NCBI GenBank assembly: GCA_035277145.1
Contig: DATELA010000024.1
Location: forward strand, 1-64,000
From: DASRAP01 sp035277145
GTDB lineage: Bacteria > Gemmatimonadota > Gemmatimonadetes > Gemmatimonadales > Gemmatimonadaceae
Length of the DNA stretch: 64,000 nucleotides
Direction of reading: 5' to 3'
The position numbers were made by a program, and so were the translations under genes. Of the stretch, positions 8,825 to 17,819 are shown in pieces. The notes under the pieces are model-generated. The model had not been told where the DNA came from. It saw only the letters and a program-made list of their open reading frames with translations, and did not search any database. Position 1 is the first letter of the stretch; each line of letters begins with the position of its first letter.

Positions 8825-10077
8825 GCGTTGCCGTTCCGGGAGCTGCGCGCCCGCAGCGCACGCAGCTCCCGAACGGGTTGGTCGTTTGCACTGAGTTCGT
8901 CCCCGGCGTACGCTCAGTTGCCCTAGGCGCGTGGGTGCGGTCCGCGTCGGTGCACGAGCCGCACGCCCTCATGGGCATATCGCATCTGCTCGAGCATCTC
9001 GTCTTCAAGGGGACGAAGAAACGCACCGCGAAACAGATCGCGCTCGAACTGGAGTCGCGCGGCGGTGTGATCGACGCGTATACGGGCCGCGAGCACACGT
9101 GCTTTCAGGCGCACGTGCTCGATCGCGATCTGCCGATCGCGATCGAACTCCTGCGCGATTTGATGTTTGCGCCGTTGTTGCGCGAAGAAGACCTGCAACT
9201 CGAGCGCCAAGTTGTGTACGACGAGATCGCGATGGTGGACGATGCACCCGACGATCTCGTGTTCGAATTGCACAACAAGTTGTTGTGGGGCACGCATCCT
9301 TACGGTCACACCATACTCGGAACGCGCGACTCGCTCGGGTCATTGAGCGCCGCGAACCTTCGCGAAGTGCATAGCCGCGAGTACCGGCCGGACAATATCG
9401 TTATTGCTGCCGGCGGCAACGTTGTGCACGAGGACTTCGTGCAACAGCTCACCGCTTCGGGGTGGGGAGAGGCCGGCGCGCCGGTGGCGTTGCGCGCTCC
9501 CCGCGCAGCGCCGGTCACTGAACCGCCGGCGACGAAGCACGTTTCGCGCGACCTGCAGCAGACGCACATCGTTTCGGCGTCGACGACGATCCCGATGAGC
9601 GATCCCACGCGACCGGCATTCATGGTGCTCAGCGCGCTCTTCGGCGGCGGCATGAGTTCGCGGTTGTTTCAGCGCGTGCGCGAAGAACTGGGTCTGGCGT
9701 ACGCGGTCTACGGATTTCAGTCGCTGTATGCCGACGTTGGTGTGCACGGGGTGTACGTCGGCACGGCGCCAGACACCGCGGCAAAAGCACGCCAGGCGGT
9801 TGCGGACGAGCTCAATCGGCTCACCGACGACGGCATCGCCGAAGACGAATTGATGCTTGGCCGGCGGCAACTCGTCGGCCAGTTTCTTCTGTCGCAGGAA
9901 AGCGTGAACGCGCGCATGAATCGCGCGGCGTCGCGCGAGCTGTACGGCGAACCATACCGCACTATCGATGAGGTCATTGCGCGCATTGAAGGCGTGACCG
10001 TTACTGATGTCCTCGCCACAGCGCGGAAATGGTTTGCGCCAGAGCGTCAGACAGTGCTAACTCTTGGACCGGCGTAA
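8821..10077 (+). CDS. M16-family zinc peptidase (mitochondrial processing peptidase-like)
   Basis: The 418-aa protein belongs to the single-unit M16B peptidases, related to YmxG of Bacillus and to the mitochondrial processing peptidase. The inverted zinc motif H55-L-L-E58-H59 is intact in the N-terminal half. The second half has the usual non-catalytic repeat with the glycine-rich segment ALFGGGMSSRLFQRVREELG. The start is GTG, overlapping pnp by four bases. A pnp-M16 peptidase neighbourhood is common in bacteria. There is no signal peptide, so it is likely cytoplasmic. Its substrate is unknown. Confidence 0.9.
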   Translation: MSVAVPGAARPQRTQLPNGLVVCTEFVPGVRSVALGAWVRSASVHEPHALMGISHLLEHLVFKGTKKRTAKQIALELESRGGVIDAYTGREHTCFQAHVLDRDLPIAIELLRDLMFAPLLREEDLQLERQVVYDEIAMVDDAPDDLVFELHNKLLWGTHPYGHTILGTRDSLGSLSAANLREVHSREYRPDNIVIAAGGNVVHEDFVQQLTASGWGEAGAPVALRAPRAAPVTEPPATKHVSRDLQQTHIVSASTTIPMSDPTRPAFMVLSALFGGGMSSRLFQRVREELGLAYAVYGFQSLYADVGVHGVYVGTAPDTAAKARQAVADELNRLTDDGIAEDELMLGRRQLVGQFLLSQESVNARMNRAASRELYGEPYRTIDEVIARIEGVTVTDVLATARKWFAPERQTVLTLGPA

Positions 10078-10125
10078 CTACGCCTCGTTTCTCGACGACA
10101 ATCCGCCTGAACGGCCCGAAATAAC

Positions 10126-11241
10126 ATGAAGATCGGCGTACCCAAGGAGATCAAAACCAACGAGAACCGCGTGGCCGTCGTTCCGGCCGGCGCTGAATCG
10201 CTGGTCGCAGCCGGACACGAGGTATTCATCGAGCACAGCGCGGGCGAGGGGAGCGGATTCGACGACGCCGCGTACGCGGCGGTCGGCGCGAAGATCCTCC
10301 CGACCGCCAAAGATGTCTGGGGCTCGGCCGACCTGGTGGTGAAGGTCAAAGAGCCAATCGCGCCGGAGTGGCCGTTGCTCCGGAAAGATCTGGCCGTGTT
10401 CACCTACTTTCATTTTGCCGCCGACGAGAAGCTCACGCGCGCGCACCTCGATAGCGGCGCGACGTGCATTGCCTACGAGACCGTCGAACTGCCGACACGG
10501 GAGCTTCCGCTGCTCACCCCGATGTCAGAGGTCGCCGGCCGGATGGCGGTTCAAGAGGGTGCCAAGTACCTGGAAAAGCTTTACGGCGGCCGTGGTGTAC
10601 TGCTCGGCGGGGTCCCCGGAGTCCCGCCGGCAAAGGTGGTGATCCTTGGCGGCGGTGTCGTGGGTATCAATGCTGCGAAGATCGCGGCCGGCATGGGCGC
10701 GAAAGTGATCATCCTCGACATCTCGCTCGAGCGCCTGAGGTACCTGTCTGACGTGATGCCGGCAAACGTTCAGCTCATTTTCTCCAACCGCCACAACGTG
10801 TTAGAAGCGATTGGGACGGCTGATTTGGTCATCGGGGGCGTGCTTATACCGGGTGCGAAGGCGCCGAAGCTCATCCGGCGCGCGGATCTGGCCATGATGC
10901 GACCCGGCTCAGTCATCGTGGATGTCGCGATCGACCAGGGCGGATGCGTTGAGACGATGCACCCGACGACCCACGAGAATCCCACGTTCGTCGTGGACGG
11001 GGTAATCCACTACGCCGTCGCGAACATGCCGGGTGGTGTGCCGCGCACGTCTACGCTCGCGCTTACCAATGCGACGTTCCCCTACACGCTCGAGTTAGCG
11101 AACAAAGGTTGGAAGCGCGCGCTTGCCGATAACGGCGCGTTGCGAAAAGGGCTCAATATCGTCAAGGGCCAGTGCACGTACCGCGGCGTAGCGGAGGCGT
11201 TTTCGCTGCCGTACGCGGAGCCGGAAAAGTTCCTCGTGTGA
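10126..11241 (+). CDS. ald: Alanine dehydrogenase
   Basis: Ald interconverts L-alanine and pyruvate plus ammonia using NAD. The 371-aa protein shows the N-terminal substrate domain start MKIGVPKEIKTNENRVAVVP, the region around FTYFHFAAD, and the Rossmann motif VVILGGGVVGINAAKIAAG near residue 170. The C-terminal VDVAIDQGGCVET segment is also typical. The length matches the family. It stands 48 bases after the peptidase and 117 bases before mreB, so it may be its own unit or the end of the preceding one. Confidence 0.95.
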   Translation: MKIGVPKEIKTNENRVAVVPAGAESLVAAGHEVFIEHSAGEGSGFDDAAYAAVGAKILPTAKDVWGSADLVVKVKEPIAPEWPLLRKDLAVFTYFHFAADEKLTRAHLDSGATCIAYETVELPTRELPLLTPMSEVAGRMAVQEGAKYLEKLYGGRGVLLGGVPGVPPAKVVILGGGVVGINAAKIAAGMGAKVIILDISLERLRYLSDVMPANVQLIFSNRHNVLEAIGTADLVIGGVLIPGAKAPKLIRRADLAMMRPGSVIVDVAIDQGGCVETMHPTTHENPTFVVDGVIHYAVANMPGGVPRTSTLALTNATFPYTLELANKGWKRALADNGALRKGLNIVKGQCTYRGVAEAFSLPYAEPEKFLV

Positions 11242-11284
11242 GTCAGGTTGGACCGCAGCTAAAGCCGCGTGCGACAACCACTTG

Positions 11285-11314
11285 TTGTACGTGACCTCAA
11301 GCCGATAGTATAAA
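11285..11314 (+). promoter_or_regulatory. Candidate promoter of the mreB operon
   Basis: TTGTAC and TATAAA are spaced by 18 bases, and the -10 ends 45 bases before the mreB ATG. The -35 overlaps one arm of a short inverted repeat (ACAAC-5-GTTGT at 11274-11288). A transcript from here would start with a GC hairpin. The consensus match is fair, and no expression data were available. Confidence 0.4.
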
Positions 11315-11320
11315 GCCCAC

Positions 11321-11340
11321 GGCGCGGCTGATGTCGCGCC
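11321..11340 (+). promoter_or_regulatory. Hairpin in the mreB 5' leader
   Basis: GGCGCG pairs with CGCGCC around an 8-base loop. It lies directly after the candidate -10 box and 19 bases before the mreB start codon. It would form the 5' end of the mRNA or mask the ribosome site. Function is unknown. Confidence 0.3.
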
Positions 11341-11358
11341 GATTCTTTCTCACCAAGG

Positions 11359-12396
11359 ATGCGCTGGCCCTTCTTCAAAAACGGTTCGCTCTTTCCCGCG
11401 AACGCTATTGCCGTCGATCTCGGGACGGCGAACACGCTCGTGTACGTGAAAGGGGAAGGGATCGTGTTGAACGAACCGTCGGTCGTCGCGATCGATCGCG
11501 AGACCAAGCGCATCAAAGGTGTCGGCCTCGAAGCGAAACGCATGCTCGGCCGAACGCCCGATGGCGTCATTGCGGTGCGTCCGATGAAGGACGGTGTGAT
11601 CGCCGACTTCGATGTCACCGAGAAGATGCTGCGGTACTTCCTCACGCTGATCATCGAGAAACACGTTTTCAAAGTGAAGCCGCGCGTGATCGTGTGCGTT
11701 CCGTCCGGCATCACGGAAGTAGAAAAGCGCGCAGTACGCGATTCCGCGCTCGGCGCCGGCGCAAAAGAAGTGTTTATGATCGCGGAGCCGATGGCTGCGG
11801 CGATTGGTGTCGGTCTGCCTGTGGAAACGCCGACCGGCAACATGGTCATCGACATTGGTGGCGGCACGACGGAAATCGCCGTCATTGCGCTGTCGGGTAT
11901 CGTCAGCGACACGTCGATTCGCACCGGTGGTGACGAACTCGACACGGCGATCGTGCAGTTCATGCGCAAGAACTACAACCTGCTGATCGGCGAGCCGACG
12001 GCAGAGCAAATCAAGATTCAAATCGGATCGGCCGCACCCGTTGGCGAAGAGCGCGAAATGGAAGTGAAGGGACGCGATCTCGTGTCGGGTATTCCGAAGA
12101 CGGTTCGCGTGCACTCGACGGAAATTCGCGAGGCCATTCAGGAACCAATTCAGCAGATCATCGACGCCGTGCGGCGCGCGCTTGAAATCACGCCACCCGA
12201 ACTTGCGTCCGACATTGTCGATCGCGGAATCGTGATGACCGGCGGCGGCGCGCTCATCCGCGGTCTCGATGTGTTGCTGGCGCAAGAGACGGGCCTGCCC
12301 ATTCACGTAGACGAAGATCCGCTGACGTGTGTCGTTCGAGGCACGGGACGCATTCTCGACGACGAAGAGAAGTACTGGTCGATTCTCGCGACGTAG
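11359..12396 (+). CDS. mreB: Rod shape-determining actin homologue MreB
   Basis: MreB forms membrane-associated filaments that guide lateral wall synthesis. The 345-aa protein contains the actin-fold phosphate-1 motif IAVDLGTANTLVYVKG near residue 17, the phosphate-2 motif MVIDIGGGTTEIAVIALSG, and the adenosine motif GIVMTGGGALIRGLD. The N-terminal MRWPFF segment may be the membrane-binding tail. It heads the mreB-mreC-mreD-mrdA-rodA run and is separated from mreC by a single base. Confidence 0.97.
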   Translation: MRWPFFKNGSLFPANAIAVDLGTANTLVYVKGEGIVLNEPSVVAIDRETKRIKGVGLEAKRMLGRTPDGVIAVRPMKDGVIADFDVTEKMLRYFLTLIIEKHVFKVKPRVIVCVPSGITEVEKRAVRDSALGAGAKEVFMIAEPMAAAIGVGLPVETPTGNMVIDIGGGTTEIAVIALSGIVSDTSIRTGGDELDTAIVQFMRKNYNLLIGEPTAEQIKIQIGSAAPVGEEREMEVKGRDLVSGIPKTVRVHSTEIREAIQEPIQQIIDAVRRALEITPPELASDIVDRGIVMTGGGALIRGLDVLLAQETGLPIHVDEDPLTCVVRGTGRILDDEEKYWSILAT

Positions 12397-12397
12397 C

Positions 12398-13357
12398 ATG
12401 GCCGTAGGGAGAAGCAGCCGCGGCGATCAGAACGACGCTCGTGTCGATGGCGTGCTGCTCGCGGTTGCCATACTGGTTGCAATCGTCGCGATGGCGCTGC
12501 CGGCTTCGCGCAGCGACGAAATGGCGGCAAACCTGCGAAGCACGATTTTGGCGCCGCTCGTGTCGCTCCAGGAAAAAGCAGAGCACACACGCCGCGTGTT
12601 TGCCGCGAATGATTCGGCGACGCTGACGACTGATTCGCTCGTGCTTCGTGCGCTCGATGCCGAACGTTTGGCGAGCGAAAACGCGCGATTGCGTGACATG
12701 CTCGGTTTGGGTGCGCGATTGCGCGGTGGCTTCGTTTCCGCCGAAGCGCTGCACGGTCCCGAGCTTGGCGAAGAACACACGCTCGTATTGAACGTTGGAA
12801 CGACCGCCGGTGTGCGCACGTTCAGCGCGGTGATCGCCGCGGGCGGGATCGTCGGCTACGTCAGCAGTGTCAGCGGCGAATCGAGTGTCGCGATCGTGTG
12901 GCCGCACCCTGATTTTCGCGTGAGCGCAATGGCGGATTCGGGCGCAGCCGCGGGTATCGTGTCGGCGTATGGTGGTGACGGCGCATCGCGATCGCTCATG
13001 CAGCTGCGTGGCGTGCCATATCGAACTCCGCTCGAGATCGGCGCGCGCATCATCAGTTCGGGAATCGGCGGAACGTTTCCACGCGGTATTCCGATTGGAA
13101 CCGTGCTCGACACGCTGCCGAGCGATCAGGGCTGGGCGCGCAATTATTTAGTGATGCCTGCCGTACACCCGGCGGATGCCAACGCAGTGCTCGTGTTGCT
13201 TCGGGATCGCGCGCGTGCGGATCTGCGCAGCGTGTGGGCCGAGCCCGCCGCTGCGGCGTCCGTGACGCAGCGAGCGGTGCGGGCAGGAGACTCGTTATCT
13301 CGCGCTGTTGCACCGCCGCCGAACACCGTGCGTGATACCGGAGGCACCGGTCGATGA
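12398..13357 (+). CDS. mreC: Rod shape-determining protein MreC
   Basis: MreC is a single-pass periplasmic scaffold linking MreB to PBP2. From the ATG at 12398 it has 319 aa. One membrane segment lies near residues 17-35 (VLLAVAILVAIVAMALP), followed by a coiled-coil stretch. After that come the beta-barrel domains with the family segment TAGVRTFSAVIAAGGIVGYV. The last 40 residues are rich in Ala and Arg and look disordered. It overlaps mreD by four bases (ATGA). Confidence 0.9.
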   Translation: MAVGRSSRGDQNDARVDGVLLAVAILVAIVAMALPASRSDEMAANLRSTILAPLVSLQEKAEHTRRVFAANDSATLTTDSLVLRALDAERLASENARLRDMLGLGARLRGGFVSAEALHGPELGEEHTLVLNVGTTAGVRTFSAVIAAGGIVGYVSSVSGESSVAIVWPHPDFRVSAMADSGAAAGIVSAYGGDGASRSLMQLRGVPYRTPLEIGARIISSGIGGTFPRGIPIGTVLDTLPSDQGWARNYLVMPAVHPADANAVLVLLRDRARADLRSVWAEPAAAASVTQRAVRAGDSLSRAVAPPPNTVRDTGGTGR

Positions 13358-13848
13358 AATTCGCGCGCGCTACGGGACTCGCAGTGATTTTTCTCGTGCT
13401 GCTGTGTTTGCATTTCTGGTTGCGACCCGTGCTGGGCTGGCGCGCGGGCATCGACTTTCTCGTGATCGCAGTCCTCTTGATCGCAGTGCGCGTTCGACCG
13501 GGCACTGCGGCCCTGATCGGTTGTGCAGCAGGGTTGATTGCCGACGCAATGGTGCCGGCGTCGTTTGGCGCCGCGAGTCTTGCGATGACGCTCGTCGCGG
13601 GATTCGCGTCGTGGCTGAAATCGACGTTCTTCGCGGATAACCTCGCATTGACCGCCATCTTCCTGTTCGCGGGTAAACTGGCGTTCGATTTCGCATTCTT
13701 GCTGCTCGAGGGTCGGTTGGGCGGGACAGCATTGTTGTCGCAACTGATCATCTGGTCGACGCTCGCGGGCTTTACGACGGCCATCGCCGGTGTGATCACG
13801 CTGCTCGTGTTTCGCCCGTTGCTGCGCACCGCAAGGGAGCTCGCGTGA
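13354..13848 (+). CDS. mreD: Rod shape-determining protein MreD
   Basis: MreD is the small polytopic membrane partner of MreC. The 164-aa product is almost entirely hydrophobic, with about five membrane segments (for example LVIAVLLIAVRVRPGTAALIG). The assignment rests on length, hydrophobicity and its position between mreC and the PBP2 gene, since MreD sequences diverge strongly. Four-base overlaps on both sides show tight translational coupling. Confidence 0.85.
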   Translation: MKFARATGLAVIFLVLLCLHFWLRPVLGWRAGIDFLVIAVLLIAVRVRPGTAALIGCAAGLIADAMVPASFGAASLAMTLVAGFASWLKSTFFADNLALTAIFLFAGKLAFDFAFLLLEGRLGGTALLSQLIIWSTLAGFTTAIAGVITLLVFRPLLRTARELA

Positions 13849-15641
13849 GTTTCCATCCGAACGAAGTCGCGCGTCGCGGCCGCATCGCGTCATTCGTACT
13901 GATTGCAATCTTTGGCGCGCTCGGCGCGCGGTTTTTTTCCATGCAGATTCTGCAGCACTCAGCATACGTGTTGCAGTCCGATAAAAACCGGTTGAACGAG
14001 ATTCCGCTGCCGGCACCGCGTGGTGTGATTTACGACCGCACGGGGCAGGTGATCGCGGAAAACGTGCCGGGTTACACCGTCTCGATTCTTCCGCAGCGCC
14101 GCGATTCGTTACCAGTTGTGCTGGATCGAATGGCTCGACTCGTGCCGTTATCGCCGGACGAGCACGCGGCGACCATGCGCCGCTACCGTCAGTCGGCTCC
14201 GCTTCCGGCGGTGGTTTTTTCCAACGCCACATTCGAAGTTGTCTCGATTCTCGAAGAGCACCGCGTCGAATTCCCCGGCTTGATCATTCAGTCGGTGCCC
14301 AAGCGTCATTACCCCGATAGTTCGGCGGCGTCGGCGTTCGTGGGCTACACCAGTGAGATCAATGAGCAGGAGCTCGCGGCGCGTGTGGACAGCGGTTATC
14401 GGCCGGGACAACAGATTGGCAAGTCGGGATTGGAGTTTGAATACGAGGCGCAATTGCGTGGTCGCGACGGGACGCGGTTCCTCGAGGTCAACGCGTCCGG
14501 TCGCGTGGTGCGCGAAGCCGGTGTGCGCGCGGTGCTCGCTCCCGAGGCTGGCCCCGCGCTGCGCACGAACATCGACATGGATCTGCAGCGATTTGTCGCA
14601 AAGCTGTTTGGCGACTCGTTGATTGGCGCTGCCATCGCACTAGACCCGACAACGGGCGGCGTACTCGCGTTGCACAGCGCACCTGCGTACGATCCGAATC
14701 GGTTCATTGGTGGCGTGTCGGAAGCGTATTACGAGCGACTGCGTACCGATCGCCGCAATCCGATGTACAACAAGGCTGTGCAAGGCGCTTACGCACCAGG
14801 TTCGACGTGGAAACTTGCGACCGCGATCATGGCGCTCGAGCGTGGCGTGGTGCGACTGAACGAACGCATGCCGGTGCAATGCGATGGCGGCTACACATTC
14901 GGCAATCGACGATTCCGCTGCTGGGATCGTGCGGGACACGGCAACGTCACGTTGCGAGAAGCGCTCGCCAAATCGTGCGACGTGTACTTCTACCAACTCG
15001 GCTTGCGGCTCGGCCTCGATAGCATCGCTGCCGCTGGTACCAGAATGTTGTTTGGAGACCGAACGGGCATCGACCTATCGCCCGAATCGCGATCGTCCTT
15101 TCCGCCTGGGCAAGACAGCGCACTGTACAAGTATTACGTCGACCGATTCCGAGCGAGTTGGTGGCGCGGCCAGCAAGATGGCGAGCCGCTCAACCTGGCA
15201 ATCGGACAAGGCGCGAACTCACAAACGGTGGTGAACATGGCGCGGTTTTATACCGCGCTCGCGAGTGACGGTTACGCAGCGAAACCGGAAATTGTCGCGC
15301 GCGATCCGCAGCGAACGAAAATATTCCAGCTGACGCCGGAGCAAACCGAAGCGCTCCGTGTTGCGATGACCGAAGTGCTCAGCGAGCGCGGCACTGCGGG
15401 TAGCGCCGCAATTCGCGGTGTGCCATTCGCGGGAAAGACGGGGACGGCGCAGAATCCGCAGGATCCCACCCGCGATCACGGTTGGTTCGTGGGGTTTGCG
15501 CCGACCAACGAACCCAAAGTCGTTGTCGCGGTGCTGCTCGAATTCGGCCAGCACGGCTATCTCGCGGCGCGCGTCGCGGCGCGCATTGTCGAGCACTATC
15601 TGAAAGCGTCGGTTGCGGTGCCATCGACTACGGGGCAATAG
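13845..15641 (+). CDS. mrdA: Penicillin-binding protein 2 (transpeptidase of the elongasome)
   Basis: PBP2 cross-links peptidoglycan during cell elongation, with RodA as glycosyltransferase. The 598-aa class B PBP has an N-terminal membrane anchor (about residues 12-32) and a dimerisation domain containing APRGVIYDRTGQVIAENVPG. The transpeptidase domain has S320-T-W-K323, then KSCD near residue 385, and K531-T-G533. It starts at GTG overlapping mreD and ends 3 bases before rodA. Confidence 0.95.
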   Translation: MSFHPNEVARRGRIASFVLIAIFGALGARFFSMQILQHSAYVLQSDKNRLNEIPLPAPRGVIYDRTGQVIAENVPGYTVSILPQRRDSLPVVLDRMARLVPLSPDEHAATMRRYRQSAPLPAVVFSNATFEVVSILEEHRVEFPGLIIQSVPKRHYPDSSAASAFVGYTSEINEQELAARVDSGYRPGQQIGKSGLEFEYEAQLRGRDGTRFLEVNASGRVVREAGVRAVLAPEAGPALRTNIDMDLQRFVAKLFGDSLIGAAIALDPTTGGVLALHSAPAYDPNRFIGGVSEAYYERLRTDRRNPMYNKAVQGAYAPGSTWKLATAIMALERGVVRLNERMPVQCDGGYTFGNRRFRCWDRAGHGNVTLREALAKSCDVYFYQLGLRLGLDSIAAAGTRMLFGDRTGIDLSPESRSSFPPGQDSALYKYYVDRFRASWWRGQQDGEPLNLAIGQGANSQTVVNMARFYTALASDGYAAKPEIVARDPQRTKIFQLTPEQTEALRVAMTEVLSERGTAGSAAIRGVPFAGKTGTAQNPQDPTRDHGWFVGFAPTNEPKVVVAVLLEFGQHGYLAARVAARIVEHYLKASVAVPSTTGQ

Positions 15642-15644
15642 CGC

Positions 15645-16907
15645 GTGCACTCCCGCCGGTTTGCGATCACTGACTGGCAACTCGTCACGATTGCGTGCGC
15701 ACTGTCCGCGTTCGGCATCGCCATGCTGTACTCTGCTGGCCAGGTCGAGCGTACCACAGCGTTCGCGGGGTTGTGGCGCACGCAGCTGCAATGGTTGGTG
15801 CTTGGAATGGGCATCGCCTTCGCCGTGAGTCGCGCGAGTCCGCGACTCATCGAGTTGATGGCGGTGCCCGTCTACGTCATCTCCATTGTGCTGTTGCTCG
15901 CGCTCATGCTCGGACTCGGGTCGGGTGCCGGCACGGCGGAGAGTACGAAGAGCTGGCTGACTATCGGCGGTCGCCGGCTTGGACAACCCTCGGAGCTCGC
16001 GAAGATCGCAGTCGTGTTGATGCTCGCGAAAACGCTGACCTCGCGCCGCGAAACACCGAATTCGCTCATGGATCTGTGGAAGCCAACCGTGGTGGTTGGC
16101 ATTCCGTGGGTGCTCGTGATGTCGCAGCCGGATCTTGGAACTGCGATGGTGTTGGTCGGATTGTACTTCGCGATGCTGTACTGGACTGGCGCGTCGTGGC
16201 GCCTGCTGCTGCTCGTCGCGAGCCCCGGCATCAGTCTCGTACTCGCGTTCAGCACTGAGCTGTGGGGTGCGTGGTTCTTGCTGTTACTCGCTCTGTTGTT
16301 CATGGGACGCAAGAAGCCGTACATCGTCGACGCTGCGGTGATCATCGTCGCGAACCTCGTGCTCGGTGTCGGCGCACCGCGCATGTGGGATTCACTCAAG
16401 GATTATCAGAAAGACCGGCTGATCGTTTTCCTGAATCCGGAAAAAGATGCGCGAGCCGCGGGCTACAACATCATCCAGTCTCAAGTCGCGATCGGATCCG
16501 GCGGCTGGTTCGGCAAGGGATACACGCAAGGCACGCAAAAGCGATTGTCGTTCCTGCCACAACATCACACCGATTTCATTTTCCCGGTGATTGGCGAGGA
16601 ATTGGGGTTTGCGGGAGTGATGGCCGGGCTCGGTGGACTGTGTTTGCTGTTACTGCGCGCAGTGCGCATCGCGACGCGTTCGCTCGATCCATTTACCGGG
16701 ATTGTCGCGTTCGGGCTCGCATCAGGATGGTTCGTGCACGTTATCGTCAACATTGGCATGACCGTAGGTCTCATGCCGATCACAGGAATCCCGCTGCCAT
16801 TTTTTAGCTATGGCGGATCGTTCATGCTCGCGTGCTGGATATCCGTAGGACTACTTGTCCGTATCTCCGCCGCGGGGCGCGGCCGCGCTGACGCATTCGC
16901 GATCTGA
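15645..16907 (+). CDS. rodA: Peptidoglycan glycosyltransferase RodA (SEDS family)
   Basis: RodA polymerises lipid II into glycan strands during elongation. The 420-aa protein has about ten membrane segments and the SEDS signatures SFLPQHHTDFIFPVIGEELG and ITGIPLPFFSYGGS. The start is GTG at 15645. It is the last gene of the mre cluster. accD begins 48 bases downstream and may belong to the same transcript. Confidence 0.94.
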   Translation: MHSRRFAITDWQLVTIACALSAFGIAMLYSAGQVERTTAFAGLWRTQLQWLVLGMGIAFAVSRASPRLIELMAVPVYVISIVLLLALMLGLGSGAGTAESTKSWLTIGGRRLGQPSELAKIAVVLMLAKTLTSRRETPNSLMDLWKPTVVVGIPWVLVMSQPDLGTAMVLVGLYFAMLYWTGASWRLLLLVASPGISLVLAFSTELWGAWFLLLLALLFMGRKKPYIVDAAVIIVANLVLGVGAPRMWDSLKDYQKDRLIVFLNPEKDARAAGYNIIQSQVAIGSGGWFGKGYTQGTQKRLSFLPQHHTDFIFPVIGEELGFAGVMAGLGGLCLLLLRAVRIATRSLDPFTGIVAFGLASGWFVHVIVNIGMTVGLMPITGIPLPFFSYGGSFMLACWISVGLLVRISAAGRGRADAFAI

Positions 16908-16955
16908 TCCCGTCAGGGCCTTCCGCCCAGTGTGTCCGGACCCTTTGTTTAGCGG

Positions 16956-17819
16956 ATGGCCTGGTTCCGGAAGGAAAAGAAGCCGCGCCAACCGATTCGC
17001 GAGAAGCTCGAGATTCCCGCGGACGTTTGGGAGAAGTGCGAAGCCTGCGGACATACCGACATCCGCGAGAGCTTCGTTCGCAATCTCAACGTCTGCCCGA
17101 AGTGTGAGTATCACCGGCGCATGCGTGCGTCCGAATACGCCACGATGTTGCTCGACGAGGGCACGGCCGAGGAACTCGATACCAATCTTCGCTCGGTCGA
17201 TCCGCTCGGATTTCCCGACTATCCGGCGCGTTTGCGAAAAGCCACGGGCAATGCGGGCGAGCAAGACGCGATTCTGACCGTTGCCGGGTCGTTGGGCGGC
17301 TTGCCGGTCCATCTCGGCGTGATGGAATTCGCGTTCATGGGCGGCTCGATGGGTTCGGTTGTCGGCGAAAAAATCGCGCGACTTGGTCAGCGCTCACTCG
17401 AAACCAAGTACCCGCTGCTCATTGTGTCCGCGTCAGGTGGCGCGCGCATGCAGGAAGGCGTGCTGTCGCTCATGCAAATGGCAAAGAGTTCCGCCGTGCT
17501 GTCGCAGTTGTCAGAGCGCCGCATTCCGTACGTATCGATTCTGACAAATCCAACGACCGGTGGCGTGAGTGCGAGCTACGCGATGCTTGGTGATGCGATT
17601 CTCGCGGAACCCGGGGCAGTCATCGGCTTCGCGGGACCGCGCGTCATCAAACAAACCCTCGGACAGGATTTGCCCGAGGGATTCCAGACGGCGGAGTTCC
17701 TGCTCGAGCACGGCATGGTGGATCGCGTTGTCTCGCGTCGCGACATGAAGGAGACCATCGGCCGTTTGCTTCGCCACATGAGCGGCAAACCCGCCGCGGC
17801 AGGATGGGCGTCGGCCTGA
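16956..17819 (+). CDS. accD: Acetyl-CoA carboxylase carboxyltransferase subunit beta
   Basis: AccD, with AccA, transfers the carboxyl group from biotin to acetyl-CoA to start fatty-acid synthesis. The 287-aa protein has the N-terminal zinc ribbon with C28, C31, C47 and C50, and the carboxyltransferase core segments VSASGGARMQEGVLSLMQMA and VGVSASYAMLGD-like TTGGVSASYAMLGD. accA is not in the window. The 3' end overlaps folC by 16 bases, an accD-folC order seen in many bacteria. Confidence 0.95.
   Translation: MAWFRKEKKPRQPIREKLEIPADVWEKCEACGHTDIRESFVRNLNVCPKCEYHRRMRASEYATMLLDEGTAEELDTNLRSVDPLGFPDYPARLRKATGNAGEQDAILTVAGSLGGLPVHLGVMEFAFMGGSMGSVVGEKIARLGQRSLETKYPLLIVSASGGARMQEGVLSLMQMAKSSAVLSQLSERRIPYVSILTNPTTGGVSASYAMLGDAILAEPGAVIGFAGPRVIKQTLGQDLPEGFQTAEFLLEHGMVDRVVSRRDMKETIGRLLRHMSGKPAAAGWASA

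Noticed and set aside
11350..12399. 349-codon minus-strand frame opposite mreB
   Set aside because: mreB is intact on the plus strand and the antisense product shows no family motif.
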